Assembly (NCBI RefSeq): GCF_027923585.1
Contig: NZ_BRPL01000004.1
Coordinates: forward strand, 62,001-126,000
From: Philodulcilactobacillus myokonensis
GTDB taxonomy: Bacteria; Bacillota; Bacilli; Lactobacillales; Lactobacillaceae
Length of the DNA stretch: 64,000 nt
Direction: 5' to 3'
In this document: positions 52,007-61,445 of the stretch, piece by piece
How positions within the stretch are numbered: position 1 is the first letter of the stretch
Layout: each line of letters opens with the position of its first letter
Translations under genes and position numbers: made by a program
The notes under the pieces: generated by a model
Database searches by the model: none
Told to the model about the DNA's origin: nothing
The model's input: the letters and a program-made list of their open reading frames with translations, nothing else

Positions 52007-52655
52007 CGTCATTGCTAATTTAGATGCTTTTCGGACATCGCTTCTTCAGACAATTGAAATGGTTATTATTTCTGGTTTGATTTCATTTGTGATTAGTTTA
52101 TTGTTGGCCATTGTTTTAGTCGTAACCAAATCATCAGGAATTGCTCCCAATCGTGTCATTTGGAATTGTTTAGATAAAATTGTTAATCTTTTTCGTTCCA
52201 TTCCGTTCATCATTCTAATCGTTGCTTTAATTCCAACGACAACTTGGATTTCAGGAACTGCAATTGGTGTTAAAGGCACTATTTTTCCACTGATTGTCGG
52301 GATTACGCCATTCTTCGTCCGACAAATTGAAACAGCATTGAATCAATTAGACACTGGTTTGATTGAAACTGGTGAAGCCATTGGTTTAACCAAGTGGCAA
52401 ATCGTTAAATCAATTTATTTACGTGAAACTAGTGCAGCAATTGCACGGGTCTCAACCACGACAATTGTTAGTCTAATCGGATTAACGGCCATTGTTGGTG
52501 TCGTCGGTGGTGGTGGTATTGGTAACTTTGCAATTCAATATGGTTATCAGCAAAATCAATTTGATGTCACGATTGCTTGTATTATCGTTTTGTTGATTTT
52601 GGTTAGCATTGTTCAAATTGCCGGCACGCTGATTAGTCAGAAATTAGTTCATTAA
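51984..52655 (+). CDS. metI: MetI, methionine ABC transporter permease
   Basis: The 223-residue permease has about five spans and an EAA-type loop, ETGEAIGLTKWQIVKSIYL. ATG 51984 has GGAGGTG upstream and overlaps metN by 23 bases; the longer frame to 51963 is not needed. Confidence 0.93.
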   Translation: MLNKLFPNVIANLDAFRTSLLQTIEMVIISGLISFVISLLLAIVLVVTKSSGIAPNRVIWNCLDKIVNLFRSIPFIILIVALIPTTTWISGTAIGVKGTIFPLIVGITPFFVRQIETALNQLDTGLIETGEAIGLTKWQIVKSIYLRETSAAIARVSTTTIVSLIGLTAIVGVVGGGGIGNFAIQYGYQQNQFDVTIACIIVLLILVSIVQIAGTLISQKLVH

Positions 52656-52667
52656 GGAGGATCAACC

Positions 52668-53507
52668 ATGAAGCATCATTACCGTGTTCAAGAGATAACT
52701 TTAATTGTTTTGATCTTGATTGTCGGCGGATTTTTATTGACGGGGATTCATACTTCATCATCTGAAAAAGTCGTTAAGGTTGGTGTCGTTGGGACCCAGG
52801 ATAATCCCATTTGGAACCAAGTCAATCGGAACCTAAAAGCCGAAAAAGCACATGTAAAAGTTGAACCGGTTATTTTTAACGATGGGATTCCTGCTAATGA
52901 ATCACTGAGCAACCACCAATTAGATTTAAATGCATTTCAACACTATGCTTTTCTAGGTCAAGAAGAGAAAACTAAGCATTATCATTTCAAAGTGATCGGC
53001 CAATCCTATTTGTCACCTTTAAATATTTATTCTAAACGGATTAAAAATGTTAGCCAAATCAAAGATGGCGATAAAATTGCGATTCCGAATGATTCAACTA
53101 ATGCGGGACGTGCATTAAAAGTATTAGAATCAGCTGGTTTGATTAAAACTAATCCAGCTAAGGGAAATTTACCGACTTTAAATGATATCACTGAAAATGA
53201 TCGTCATTTAGATATTATCGAAGTTGATCCAGCTGCCATTATGAAATTATTGCCTAATTTTGCTGTGGGGATTACCAACAGTAATTTTGTCCAAGCAGTC
53301 GGATTAAATCCAATGAAGGATTCAATTTTTAAAATTGCACCTAATAAAGATAATCCCAAAAATAAACCATGGATTAATGTGATTGTTGCTCGTGCTGGCG
53401 ATCAGAATAATCCAGATTATCAAAAAGTAATTAAAGCTTACCAAACTAATTCGGTTCGAAAAGAAATCCATAAAATTTATAAGGGCGTCAATGTTCCAGC
53501 ATTCTAG
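52668..53507 (+). CDS. metQ: MetQ-type substrate-binding protein without lipobox
   Basis: The 279-residue protein matches the NlpA/MetQ family: VVKVGVVGTQDNPIWNQV, LDLNAFQHYAFL, IAIPNDSTNAGRALKVLE and a binding-site region ending WINVIVARA. The N-terminus has a hydrophobic span (LIVLILIVGGFLLTGI), but no Cys anywhere in the first 40 residues. It therefore cannot be lipidated in the usual way and may be anchored by an uncleaved signal. AAGGAGGA precedes ATG 52668, 13 bases after metI. Confidence 0.9.
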   Translation: MKHHYRVQEITLIVLILIVGGFLLTGIHTSSSEKVVKVGVVGTQDNPIWNQVNRNLKAEKAHVKVEPVIFNDGIPANESLSNHQLDLNAFQHYAFLGQEEKTKHYHFKVIGQSYLSPLNIYSKRIKNVSQIKDGDKIAIPNDSTNAGRALKVLESAGLIKTNPAKGNLPTLNDITENDRHLDIIEVDPAAIMKLLPNFAVGITNSNFVQAVGLNPMKDSIFKIAPNKDNPKNKPWINVIVARAGDQNNPDYQKVIKAYQTNSVRKEIHKIYKGVNVPAF

Positions 53508-53525
53508 TTAAAAGAAGTGATTTGA

Positions 53526-53765
53526 ATGAAACGGGTTCTAGCAATTAATTTTAATTATCATTCAATTAAACAAACCTTAATGAAATATTTAAGGACCACC
53601 ATTAGTTTGGTGATGGTGATCGGCAACATAATTGGAATTGTAATCATTACGTTGATTGATAGGCGGTTTAATATTAATGATTTAATTACCGCATCAATTT
53701 GGGATGATGCCATCATAATTTTAATTCTATTTTTGGACTGGTTAATTGAGAAAAAACGGAGGTAA
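53526..53765 (+). CDS. Small membrane protein after metQ
   Basis: The 79-residue product has two spans (TISLVMVIGNIIGIVIITLI and DDAIIILILFLDWLI) and basic ends. It starts 19 bases after metQ and may belong to the met operon. It is not recognised. Confidence 0.65.
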   Translation: MKRVLAINFNYHSIKQTLMKYLRTTISLVMVIGNIIGIVIITLIDRRFNINDLITASIWDDAIIILILFLDWLIEKKRR

Positions 53766-53789
53766 ATTAATAATAATTAGACACTAAAA

Positions 53790-53847
53790 AATAAAAGCTC
53801 CCTAAACTAATTTATAACTACGAAGTTTGGAGAGCTTTATTTTTGAT
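53790..53847. terminator. Bidirectional terminator between met operon and 53861 gene
   Basis: AAAGCTCCCTAAACT pairs with AGTTTGGAGAGCTTT (interrupted by small mismatches) and is flanked by As and Ts. Confidence 0.75.
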
Positions 53848-53860
53848 TTGTATGTTTGTT

Positions 53861-54862
53861 TTAAAATGTTCGATTGGAACTAAAAATTTTGTACCTAGTT
53901 GTTAAATAGGGGTGACCATTTTTGGTGAAGGTTAAACCCTCAAATTCTGCATTAGTATTGAAAACGGTTGATTTAACATCTTTTGATTTTAGATGACCAA
54001 GTTTGTTGACAGGAACTGATAATACTTCACCGTTTGATACAAAGTAAAGACGGTTGGTTTTACGATTATATGCCATTGATTGTGGGGTGTTAGCAATTTC
54101 GTCGTTACCACCTGGCGCATGGCGAACGGCTTGAACGAGATTAAAATGAACGGTTCGTTTAGTTATTTTCCCTTTATAAATTCTCAAGCTGTCTTTTCCG
54201 GATTGATCACTATATGTTTTGGTGTAACTATAGGCATTTCCCTTTCGATCAAAAGCTAATTGATCACTGATTAAATATGAATTTGAATGAATATTAATGG
54301 TTTGCATTGGTTTTAATGACCATGGGTTCATTTCCATGACTTTAGCTCGGTATGCAGATGCTCTTCCTAAAATAATCATATATAATTTATTATTAGTCGG
54401 GTTATATGCAAGCGATTGGCCATGACCTAAATTCATGATAGAACTTTTCTTTTGTTGTTCAGGATGGCTGATATTAAAACGAACAATTTGTCCCTTCATT
54501 GAATTATCATCGCCACTGACTTGATGATAAACAACAAAAAGATAATGATTATCAGGTGTGACAGTGACGTTTTGAATAGTCCCAATTGATGCGTTATAAA
54601 CTGCTTTAGATAGTTTAGAATTATTTCTTAAACTAATTCTTTGATTACCGCTCTTGAAATTTAAAATATCAGGAGAGTATGAACTATCATTAGCATGATC
54701 ATGATCTGAATACATGTGATTAAAAACTTCAGAAACACGATGATTAGCTCCCATTGCTGACGCTTTTTGACTAATAGTTTTAGCATCTGCATTAAAGCCA
54801 GCTGTTAATCCTAAACCAGCGATGATTGAAGTAGTTAATAATAACGTTTTTGTTTTTCTCAT
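53861..54862 (-). CDS. Secreted protein, probably beta-propeller-like
   Basis: The 333-residue product has a classic signal peptide (MRKTKTLLLTTSIIAGLGL) with cleavage after ADA. The rest holds short repeated units with strand-turn patterns: TVTPDNHYLFVVYH, AYNPTNNKLYMI, AFDRKGNAYSY, AYNRKTNRLYFVS, a layout like a propeller or NHL/YncE fold. No enzymatic motif is seen. ATG 54862 or TTG 54868 follows GGGGA. It is found alone, between terminators. Confidence 0.7.
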   Translation of the reverse strand: MRKTKTLLLTTSIIAGLGLTAGFNADAKTISQKASAMGANHRVSEVFNHMYSDHDHANDSSYSPDILNFKSGNQRISLRNNSKLSKAVYNASIGTIQNVTVTPDNHYLFVVYHQVSGDDNSMKGQIVRFNISHPEQQKKSSIMNLGHGQSLAYNPTNNKLYMIILGRASAYRAKVMEMNPWSLKPMQTINIHSNSYLISDQLAFDRKGNAYSYTKTYSDQSGKDSLRIYKGKITKRTVHFNLVQAVRHAPGGNDEIANTPQSMAYNRKTNRLYFVSNGEVLSVPVNKLGHLKSKDVKSTVFNTNAEFEGLTFTKNGHPYLTTRYKIFSSNRTF

Positions 54863-54921
54863 GAACAAAAATCCCCATTCTTGTAAATTTTAAAATGATT
54901 ATTAGTGATATTTATCCACTA

Positions 54922-54956
54922 AAAAAGGCACCTAAATACTTTAGGTGCCTTTCTTA
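54922..54956. terminator. Terminator after the toxin-antitoxin pair
   Basis: A perfect 13-pair stem AAAGGCACCTAAA / TTTAGGTGCCTTT with a TAC loop; As on the left serve as the minus-strand T-run. Confidence 0.9.
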
Positions 54957-54965
54957 ATGGATAAA

Positions 54966-55292
54966 TTAAAGGTTTAGAATCATTTTTTGAACTCTAATAA
55001 TTTCAAAGAAAAATGCATCAGGTAAAACTAACTTTGTAAATTTGACATCATTTCGTTTTAAATCCAAAGTAAATGTTTGGAAAGGATTGATAAATCCTTC
55101 AATACTTCCAGATTTAATTGGAATGAAGTAATCTTTTAGACTTTCATTAGCTTCTTTAACGATTGGGGCAACAACTACTAAATTAGTGATTTTCGAATAT
55201 CCAGATATGCTTAGAACAACGGCTGGCATCTTTTGTTTAGAACCATTTAATTTAGTTTGAACAATGTCTTGAATCTTAGGAACATAACTCAT
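54966..55292 (-). CDS. MazF/PemK-family toxin (endoribonuclease)
   Basis: The 108-residue product begins VPKIQDIVQTKLN and KMPAVVLSISGY, which fits the PemK/MazF fold (usual form GDIV...RPAVVLS). VVVAPIV and the C-terminal KLVLPDAFFFE complete it. Such toxins cut mRNA or tRNA at specific short sites. ATG 55292 overlaps the antitoxin stop as TAATG. The divergence from the consensus leaves the exact class open. Confidence 0.78.
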   Translation of the reverse strand: MSYVPKIQDIVQTKLNGSKQKMPAVVLSISGYSKITNLVVVAPIVKEANESLKDYFIPIKSGSIEGFINPFQTFTLDLKRNDVKFTKLVLPDAFFFEIIRVQKMILNL

Positions 55293-55513
55293 TACTTACT
55301 AATACTCCCATCTTGTATAAAACCAGTTTGGTCACCGTTGAACTGGTGTCGACTTAAAAAATCGGCATTAGTAAAAGGGTTTTCACCAACCGGTAAATAA
55401 ATAATTGCGCCGTTTCTACCTGAAAACACATCATACTTTTTACTTTTAGCCTTAATATCATTAGGTACAGTCAAAACATTTGATGTACCTACCTTTCTAA
55501 TTTTTACTGACAA
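55292..55513 (-). CDS. MazE/AbrB-type antitoxin
   Basis: The 73-residue protein starts VKIRKVGTSNVLTVPNDIK, the SpoVT/AbrB swapped-hairpin DNA-binding motif, with a C-terminal acidic/aromatic tail that would bind the toxin. It is upstream of and translationally coupled to the toxin gene, the usual order in mazEF and pemIK pairs. It likely represses the pair. Confidence 0.8.
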   Translation of the reverse strand: MSVKIRKVGTSNVLTVPNDIKAKSKKYDVFSGRNGAIIYLPVGENPFTNADFLSRHQFNGDQTGFIQDGSISK

Positions 55514-55605
55514 TATAATTCACCTCTATAAAAAATTCTACATATACATTCTTAGTTTGTAAAGTAATATCGTCAATAAATTTGAAAAAATATTATTTTA
55601 TGAAG

Positions 55606-56505
55606 CTATTTATTGTTATTTTTTACTTCCCATTTAAAAATTTCATCAAGGCTAGGGTAATGTTGATTAAAAACCGGTATATAACCGTCACTTGTCACTT
55701 TCTTAAAGATAAATTTTCCATTTTCTTGATTATCTAAAGTGATATGTGCCGTTTCGTTTTTAATTCTAAAGTTTCGAATTCCATTAAATTGTCTTAGATT
55801 ATTTAAATATTTATATCCTTCAATATCTAATTTGATCCGTCCAAAATGCTTATATATTTCCTGTGGGAATCCCTTTAAAACGGTTTGTCCATGATTAAGC
55901 ATTACAATGTAATCTGATAATTTTTCAACATTTTCCATGTTATGAGTAGAAAAAATGATACAACAACCATTATTTTTGGCTTCTAAAATGGCATTAATTA
56001 ATAATTGAGCATTGACAGGATCTAATCCTGAAAACGGTTCGTCTAAAATGAGTAAATCAGGTTTAAACATTAAACATGCTATTAACTGTACTTTTTGAGC
56101 ATTTCCTTTAGATAGTGATTCTATCTTTGATGATGGTTTGCCGACAACATTTAATTTTTTCATCCATTGATCTAATAATTCTTCGGCATCAAATCTTCCC
56201 ATTCCATGTAATGCTGCAAAGTAATCGATTTGACTTTTAATACTTTCTTTAGGATATAAACCTCTTTCTTCTGGCATATAACCAATACTTAGATTATGTT
56301 TAACTTTTGAGATTGGTTTATGATTCCATAAAATTTTGCCTTCAGATGGTTCGATAAAATTTAAAATCATATGAAATGTCGTTGATTTACCAGCACCGTT
56401 TTGGCCAATTAAGCTCAAAATTTCTCCAGGTTTAATTTGAAATGACAAATCAGAAACAGCATTAAAATGTTCAAATCTTTTAGTAACATGCGATACTTCT
56501 AACAT
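55606..56505 (-). CDS. ABC transporter ATPase (NatA-like exporter)
   Basis: The 299-residue ATPase has GQNGAGKST, a variant signature LSKGNAQKVQ, Walker B LLILDEPFSGLDP and a C-terminal domain. LSKGN and this length are typical of NatA/CcmA-type exporters. It is the last gene of a minus-strand unit with two permeases (56523, 57428) and a small membrane protein. Confidence 0.88.
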   Translation of the reverse strand: MLEVSHVTKRFEHFNAVSDLSFQIKPGEILSLIGQNGAGKSTTFHMILNFIEPSEGKILWNHKPISKVKHNLSIGYMPEERGLYPKESIKSQIDYFAALHGMGRFDAEELLDQWMKKLNVVGKPSSKIESLSKGNAQKVQLIACLMFKPDLLILDEPFSGLDPVNAQLLINAILEAKNNGCCIIFSTHNMENVEKLSDYIVMLNHGQTVLKGFPQEIYKHFGRIKLDIEGYKYLNNLRQFNGIRNFRIKNETAHITLDNQENGKFIFKKVTSDGYIPVFNQHYPSLDEIFKWEVKNNNK

Positions 56506-56522
56506 TATTAATTCATTCCTTT

Positions 56523-57416
56523 TTAGTGCTTATTTTTCATTGATTCTTCCATATCTAAAAAGTACGGGTTGCCATGCTTAGATGACAACAATCCATGTTG
56601 GTAATGTTTAATCGTTGGCTTTAATAAAATAAGTGAAATTACTATTTGGATAATTAAATTGAAATAGGCTTCAAAATATGAGAAATTTCCATTTGTGAGT
56701 AGTATTGGCTCTACAAAAGAGCCTGTTGGTGGAATCATGAAAATAATATTAATAAAAATTCTTGAAAAATTTATTCCAGAATCAATTATTCCAGGTTGAT
56801 TAAAAAATTGAGCAATTACTGTTCCAGATGTAACTAATATCATTACAGGAATAATTGCCATGGCTGTTTGAGTTTCATCAGTGATAAATGATGAAATTTC
56901 AGCCGTCATAATAAGAATAATGAACAGTGACACTAAAATATCTAATCCAATATAAAATAAAAATGGAATTGAAATATTTTTTAAAAATAAATTTAAGATT
57001 ATTGATGGTGATACTTTTTGATATATAAAAAATAGAATGCCATAAATTAACATGTGTAATAATACTAGAAAATAAATTGCTAATATTTTACCAAGCAACT
57101 GTTCTTTAGCGCTAACAATGGACATCATCATTTCCGAAATTTTATTGCTTTTATCCTGCGCGACTAGGTTTGCAATGATGGATACATAGGATATACAAAT
57201 CATAAAAATAAAAAATGGAATAAATAGTCCCAGACTTGCTTTTACTTGTGAATTTGAAATTTGATTAATATGAAAATGTTTTCCAGAAAATTTGATTATG
57301 GTAATGCTTATAATAATTGGCCAAAATATTGTAGTCCAATATATAAATGATTTAATTTGAAATTTTATTTCGTGTTTTGCAATAACAAAAATTTGATTTA
57401 AGGATGAAGTTTGCAT
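56523..57416 (-). CDS. ABC-2 type permease (NatB-like)
   Basis: The 297-residue protein has an N-terminal span, a long extracytosolic segment and about five further spans. SNKISEMMMSIVSAKEQLLGK is the NatB/ABC-2 consensus that contacts the ATPase. It partners the ATPase at 55606. Confidence 0.82.
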   Translation of the reverse strand: MQTSSLNQIFVIAKHEIKFQIKSFIYWTTIFWPIIISITIIKFSGKHFHINQISNSQVKASLGLFIPFFIFMICISYVSIIANLVAQDKSNKISEMMMSIVSAKEQLLGKILAIYFLVLLHMLIYGILFFIYQKVSPSIILNLFLKNISIPFLFYIGLDILVSLFIILIMTAEISSFITDETQTAMAIIPVMILVTSGTVIAQFFNQPGIIDSGINFSRIFINIIFMIPPTGSFVEPILLTNGNFSYFEAYFNLIIQIVISLILLKPTIKHYQHGLLSSKHGNPYFLDMEESMKNKH

Positions 57417-57427
57417 ATTAAATTCCC

Positions 57428-58246
57428 CTAATTTAATTCAATTTGAGATTGATATTTATTTTTAACATAATAAAAGTACTTTATTAGCATTATAAATTGA
57501 AAAATAATTGCAATTATAATTAAAATTAAATTATCGTTTGTAAATAGTAATCTGCAACTATTAATTTGACTAAGAATCGGGAAAATAAATATGGATAAAT
57601 AAGAAAAAATTAAGTTATGAGATGCTTTTAAAATTGCAATAATTAAGCAGCAAATAATATAAGCATATAGAGGTAATAAATATTGCGATAATCGATTCCG
57701 TTTTTTAATTTTAATGCTTAAATGTGCCGAAATAAGTAATTCCCAACCAATTGCTTCAACAAAGATAATGATCATGATTAATAATTTAATTAGTCCAATA
57801 AAAGATGGAATTGCCATAATTATATTTCCCATTTCTGGGATAAGTTGCATAAAAATCATAGTGTAAACTATATAAATAATGATAGTAATGGATACTAAAT
57901 TAATAATTCCTAATAATCGTCCGGTAAATTGGATTTTAGGATCACATATTGACCATAAAAATTCGTTAATTTTAGATGAACTATCATTTTGAATTTCATA
58001 GCCAATAATATTTGAAAAAACAAATGACATTAGTAAGATTGAAATTCCCAAAATAATAAAATAATTGTTTATAATTAATTTCATAAATTGTAATTTACTA
58101 TAGTTAGTTATATTAAAAAGTATAAAAATAATTAGTAAATTTATTGGCCATATAATAGCTGCCCAATATGATGCTTTTTTAATGTTTCTCTTCGTTGTAA
58201 ATTTAACAATTGGCATTAATTGTTTTTGATTTGATATTTTTTCCAT
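57428..58246 (-). CDS. ABC-2 type permease, second subunit
   Basis: The 272-residue membrane protein has six spans. SSKINEFLWSICDPKIQFTGRL aligns in pattern with the NatB consensus of its neighbour, so it is a paralogous second permease. It is 11 bases upstream of the 56523 permease. Confidence 0.8.
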   Translation of the reverse strand: MEKISNQKQLMPIVKFTTKRNIKKASYWAAIIWPINLLIIFILFNITNYSKLQFMKLIINNYFIILGISILLMSFVFSNIIGYEIQNDSSSKINEFLWSICDPKIQFTGRLLGIINLVSITIIIYIVYTMIFMQLIPEMGNIIMAIPSFIGLIKLLIMIIIFVEAIGWELLISAHLSIKIKKRNRLSQYLLPLYAYIICCLIIAILKASHNLIFSYLSIFIFPILSQINSCRLLFTNDNLILIIIAIIFQFIMLIKYFYYVKNKYQSQIELN

Positions 58247-58254
58247 AATAATTC

Positions 58255-58533
58255 CTACTTAACATTGCTTTTATATTTCTTTTTATTAATCTTTTTTTGA
58301 TGTCTTTTATAACCATATCCCCAAATCCAAACGTATGAAATAGCGATAATGAATAAAACATAGAACCAATCACTTAATCCATAACTATGATTTGATACCA
58401 TTAAATAAATTGTACCAATTGAAAATAGTGTTGGGATGATACTTCCTAACCAAAAATGTTTCGTATCAGACATAACGAAAATTTCAAGTAAACATAATAA
58501 TGCAATAATAATTAATATAACATTGAAAGACAT
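58255..58533 (-). CDS. Small membrane protein at head of ABC operon
   Basis: The 92-residue product has three short spans and a Lys-rich tail (KRHQKKINKKKYKSNVK). It is nine bases before the permease gene and first in the unit. GGGAG precedes ATG 58533. The family is not recognised. Confidence 0.7.
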   Translation of the reverse strand: MSFNVILIIIALLCLLEIFVMSDTKHFWLGSIIPTLFSIGTIYLMVSNHSYGLSDWFYVLFIIAISYVWIWGYGYKRHQKKINKKKYKSNVK

Positions 58534-58577
58534 ATTAAATTACTCCCTAATAATTAGTATTTTGACGAGATAAGTAT

Positions 58578-58613
58578 TTAGTTATATAGTTAGTTACATA
58601 AGTAATTAACTAA
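58578..58613. promoter_or_regulatory. Candidate operator between divergent ABC operons
   Basis: TTAGTTA occurs at 58578-58584 and 58590-58596, and its complement TAACTAA at 58607-58613. The pair 58590-58596 / 58607-58613 is an inverted repeat with a 10-base spacer, fit for a dimeric GntR-family regulator. It lies between the minus-strand ABC unit and the regulator gene. Confidence 0.6.
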
Positions 58614-58659
58614 TCAGCATCTTAGCATAATTATTTTTAAAAGTGAAGAAGGAAATTGA

Positions 58660-59028
58660 ATGGATCTAAATTTTAATAGCACCCAACCAATTTATTTGCA
58701 AGTTGCCAATGAAATCGAAGAAGGAATATTGAATGGTAGTTTTAATGCAGGTACTAGGATTCCATCCACAACCGAAATTTCGACTACTTTTCATATCAAT
58801 CCGGCGACGGTATTAAAAGGGATGAATCTTTTAGTAGTGAAAAATCTTTTGGTTAAGCATCGTGGTCGTGGGATGTTTGTTACTCAAAACGCTAAAGAAA
58901 AAATAAAAAAAGAGCGTCAGAATAATTTTTACCAAAGCAAAATAATTAAAATTATTCGAGAAGCTCGTGAATTAGGATTTACAGAAGATGATCTGATTAA
59001 ATTAATAAAAAGGGGTTATCAACATTGA
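58660..59028 (+). CDS. GntR-family regulator, YtrA type
   Basis: The 122-residue regulator has the GntR winged helix (QPIYLQVANEIEEGILNGSF, IPSTTEISTTFHINPATVLKGM) and only a short helical C-terminus, the mark of the YtrA subfamily. Those regulators control ABC transporter genes that answer envelope-active compounds. It overlaps the next ABC ATPase (TTGA) and faces another ABC unit across a short control region. Confidence 0.9.
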   Translation: MDLNFNSTQPIYLQVANEIEEGILNGSFNAGTRIPSTTEISTTFHINPATVLKGMNLLVVKNLLVKHRGRGMFVTQNAKEKIKKERQNNFYQSKIIKIIREARELGFTEDDLIKLIKRGYQH

Positions 59029-59888
59029 CTGAAATTAAAATTAATGATTTAAATCAAGTTTTTAACCATCAAAATGTTTTAAAAAATATTAATTTAGAAT
59101 TTAAAAATAAAGCAATTTATGGATTATTAGGTAATAATGGTGTCGGTAAGTCGACGCTTATGAATTTAATGACTGAAAGGATTTTGCCTACTTCAGGCTA
59201 TATTTCAATAAATGGACATAATATTCATAATAATGATGTTGCATTACAGCAAATGTATCTTTTAAATGAAGATGATATGTATTCACCATCTCTTAAAGTA
59301 AGACAAATATTTAACTTAACTAATGAAATATATGGAAACTTTAATTTTAAATTTGCTAAATTATTGTCTAAAAAATTTGATTTAAATTTAAGTCTTAAAT
59401 TTGGAAAATTATCAACTGGGTATCGCACAATTTGTAAAATTATAGTTGCTTTTTGCGTACCAGTTAAATATGTTTTATTAGATGAACCAACTTTGGGATT
59501 AGATGCTAATCATAGAAATTTATTTTATGAAGCTTTGATTAATACCTATAGTCATAATCCAAGAACATTTATTATATCGAGTCACTTAATTAATGAAATA
59601 TCTAAGTTATTGAACTACGTTATTTTTATTAATAATGGGAAAATCATTTTAAATAATTCAATTGAAATAATAATGAAAAATTCATTTGCTATAACCGGGT
59701 CTAAAGATGATGTTAAGCAGTATACAAGAAATTTGAATGTAATAGGTAAACGTAATTTGGGCAAGTTAAGTACTTTTTATGTTTATGATCATATTAATAA
59801 TCAAACAAAATCATTTAATATCAAAATTGAAAAGATGAATTTACAACGATTATTAATTTGTTTATCAAATATAGGTAAAGAAGGCTAA
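59025..59888 (+). CDS. ABC transporter ATPase (YtrB-like)
   Basis: The 287-residue ATPase has GLLGNNGVGKST, a signature region reading LSTGYRTICK and Walker B YVLLDEPTLGLD, with HLINEISKLLN for the switch His. LSTGYR in place of LSGGQ is a family variant. TTG 59025 overlaps the regulator stop; AAAGGGG precedes it. Confidence 0.88.
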   Translation: MTEIKINDLNQVFNHQNVLKNINLEFKNKAIYGLLGNNGVGKSTLMNLMTERILPTSGYISINGHNIHNNDVALQQMYLLNEDDMYSPSLKVRQIFNLTNEIYGNFNFKFAKLLSKKFDLNLSLKFGKLSTGYRTICKIIVAFCVPVKYVLLDEPTLGLDANHRNLFYEALINTYSHNPRTFIISSHLINEISKLLNYVIFINNGKIILNNSIEIIMKNSFAITGSKDDVKQYTRNLNVIGKRNLGKLSTFYVYDHINNQTKSFNIKIEKMNLQRLLICLSNIGKEG

Positions 59889-59893
59889 ATAAC

Positions 59894-60607
59894 ATGAAAA
59901 TATCAATAATAACTAGATTATTTTTAAGAAAAGATTTAAAGGCGGCTGGTTATTTTTATATATTTTTTATAATGGGTTCAATATTTTTATCGATTATAAT
60001 TGATCTTATTTTTAATAGGTTAGATAGCATCATAAATTTAAACTTTGGAATTTTAAATTTAATTGATTATGCTTCTTGGATATTCATTCTTATTTATTCA
60101 TTAATCACATATCGTAATTTTAAATTTTTAATTCAAAACGGAATTTCAAGAACCACATTTTGGGAAGCAAGAATTTCATCTGTATTTATTATTTCCGTTG
60201 TTTATACTTTTATTGATTTATTAATTGATGAAATATTAAAATTCAATCCAACATTAGTATCACAAAATTTTATTACAATTTATAATCATGATTATTTTAA
60301 TTCTTCAATTATTTGGTTCATTATAATTAGTTTATTAAATATTATGGGGATGTCCTTAATTGGAATTGTATGGGGAAGTTTTAGATCACTATTTTCTAAA
60401 AAAATCAAATTATTATTGAGAATAGTAATTCCATTTCTGATACTATTCTCTATTATTTTTATGATTTCTGATTCTTCGATATTTAATAAATTAGAAATGT
60501 TCTATTCTGATATATTTTCTACTGTTTTTTATAGCTCATTAATTGATATTATATTATTATTGGCTAGCTATTTTATTTATCAAAAATTACAAATTAAGAA
60601 AAACTAA
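59894..60607 (+). CDS. ABC transporter membrane protein
   Basis: The 237-residue protein has about six spans. FLIQNGISRTTFWEARISS is the cytosolic coupling region typical of ABC-2 type permeases. It begins five bases after the ATPase gene and is its partner. Confidence 0.78.
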   Translation: MKISIITRLFLRKDLKAAGYFYIFFIMGSIFLSIIIDLIFNRLDSIINLNFGILNLIDYASWIFILIYSLITYRNFKFLIQNGISRTTFWEARISSVFIISVVYTFIDLLIDEILKFNPTLVSQNFITIYNHDYFNSSIIWFIIISLLNIMGMSLIGIVWGSFRSLFSKKIKLLLRIVIPFLILFSIIFMISDSSIFNKLEMFYSDIFSTVFYSSLIDIILLLASYFIYQKLQIKKN

Positions 60608-60621
60608 TAATCAAAAAGAAG

Positions 60622-61413
60622 ATGTTAGATATTTTTAGTAAACTTATAAAAGAACAAGGTAAAGATCATTGGCTGAAATGGACAATAACATTAATTTTAA
60701 TATTGCTTTTCTTCTTTGGAGAACAAATTTTACTTAATTTATTTGAATTATTTACTATGATTTTTCACATAAATGAATATATTAGCTTCTTTGTTGATAT
60801 AATTTTATTAATTATTTTATTAATTATTGTTTTGAAATTTAATAAATATTCTCAACACAATATAGCAATTGGATTACCCCAAAATATAAAAATAAGTAAA
60901 TATTTTAAAATTACTTTAATAAGAATTATTCAAATACTTTTTCTATATGCGTTATATGCATTTATTGTAATGATCTTTAATGTGCAATTTTCTTCTACAC
61001 TTAATCAACAATCCATAAATAATACAGCAGAAAATTCAAATATTAGCTTAATATGGATTTTAATCTTATCAATTATAATTGCTCCTGTTATTGAAGAAAC
61101 TGTATTTAGATTACTTCTTATTGGACCCATTCAAACAATTAGACATAAATATGGAGATATTTCATATCATAAGCATAGATTATATATGGCTTGGATTTCT
61201 TTTTTCTTGTTTATTTTAGTTCATCTTATTGTTCAAATCATTACTACTAATTATCATAGTAATTTGCAAATAAGGTCACTAATAATGGGATTTGTATCAT
61301 ATTTAATATTATCAATAGTAATTACCAACGATTATTATCATTATGGCGATGTTAGACGAACTATTGGAATTCATATTGCTTGGAATTTAATTTCATCATT
61401 ATCTTTTTTGTAA
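60622..61413 (+). CDS. CPBP family intramembrane metalloprotease
   Basis: The 263-residue membrane protein has about seven spans. It carries the CPBP (Abi) signatures: EETVFRL in APVIEETVFRLLLI, FILVHLI and a C-terminal HIAWNLISS, which supply the Glu, Arg, His and His/Asn active-site residues. Family members process peptides or confer bacteriocin self-immunity. It ends the GntR-ABC unit, so a role in resistance to or processing of an antimicrobial peptide is inferred. Confidence 0.85.
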   Translation: MLDIFSKLIKEQGKDHWLKWTITLILILLFFFGEQILLNLFELFTMIFHINEYISFFVDIILLIILLIIVLKFNKYSQHNIAIGLPQNIKISKYFKITLIRIIQILFLYALYAFIVMIFNVQFSSTLNQQSINNTAENSNISLIWILILSIIIAPVIEETVFRLLLIGPIQTIRHKYGDISYHKHRLYMAWISFFLFILVHLIVQIITTNYHSNLQIRSLIMGFVSYLILSIVITNDYYHYGDVRRTIGIHIAWNLISSLSFL

Positions 61414-61445
61414 TTATATTATGATGTAGAGATAACAATATAAAA

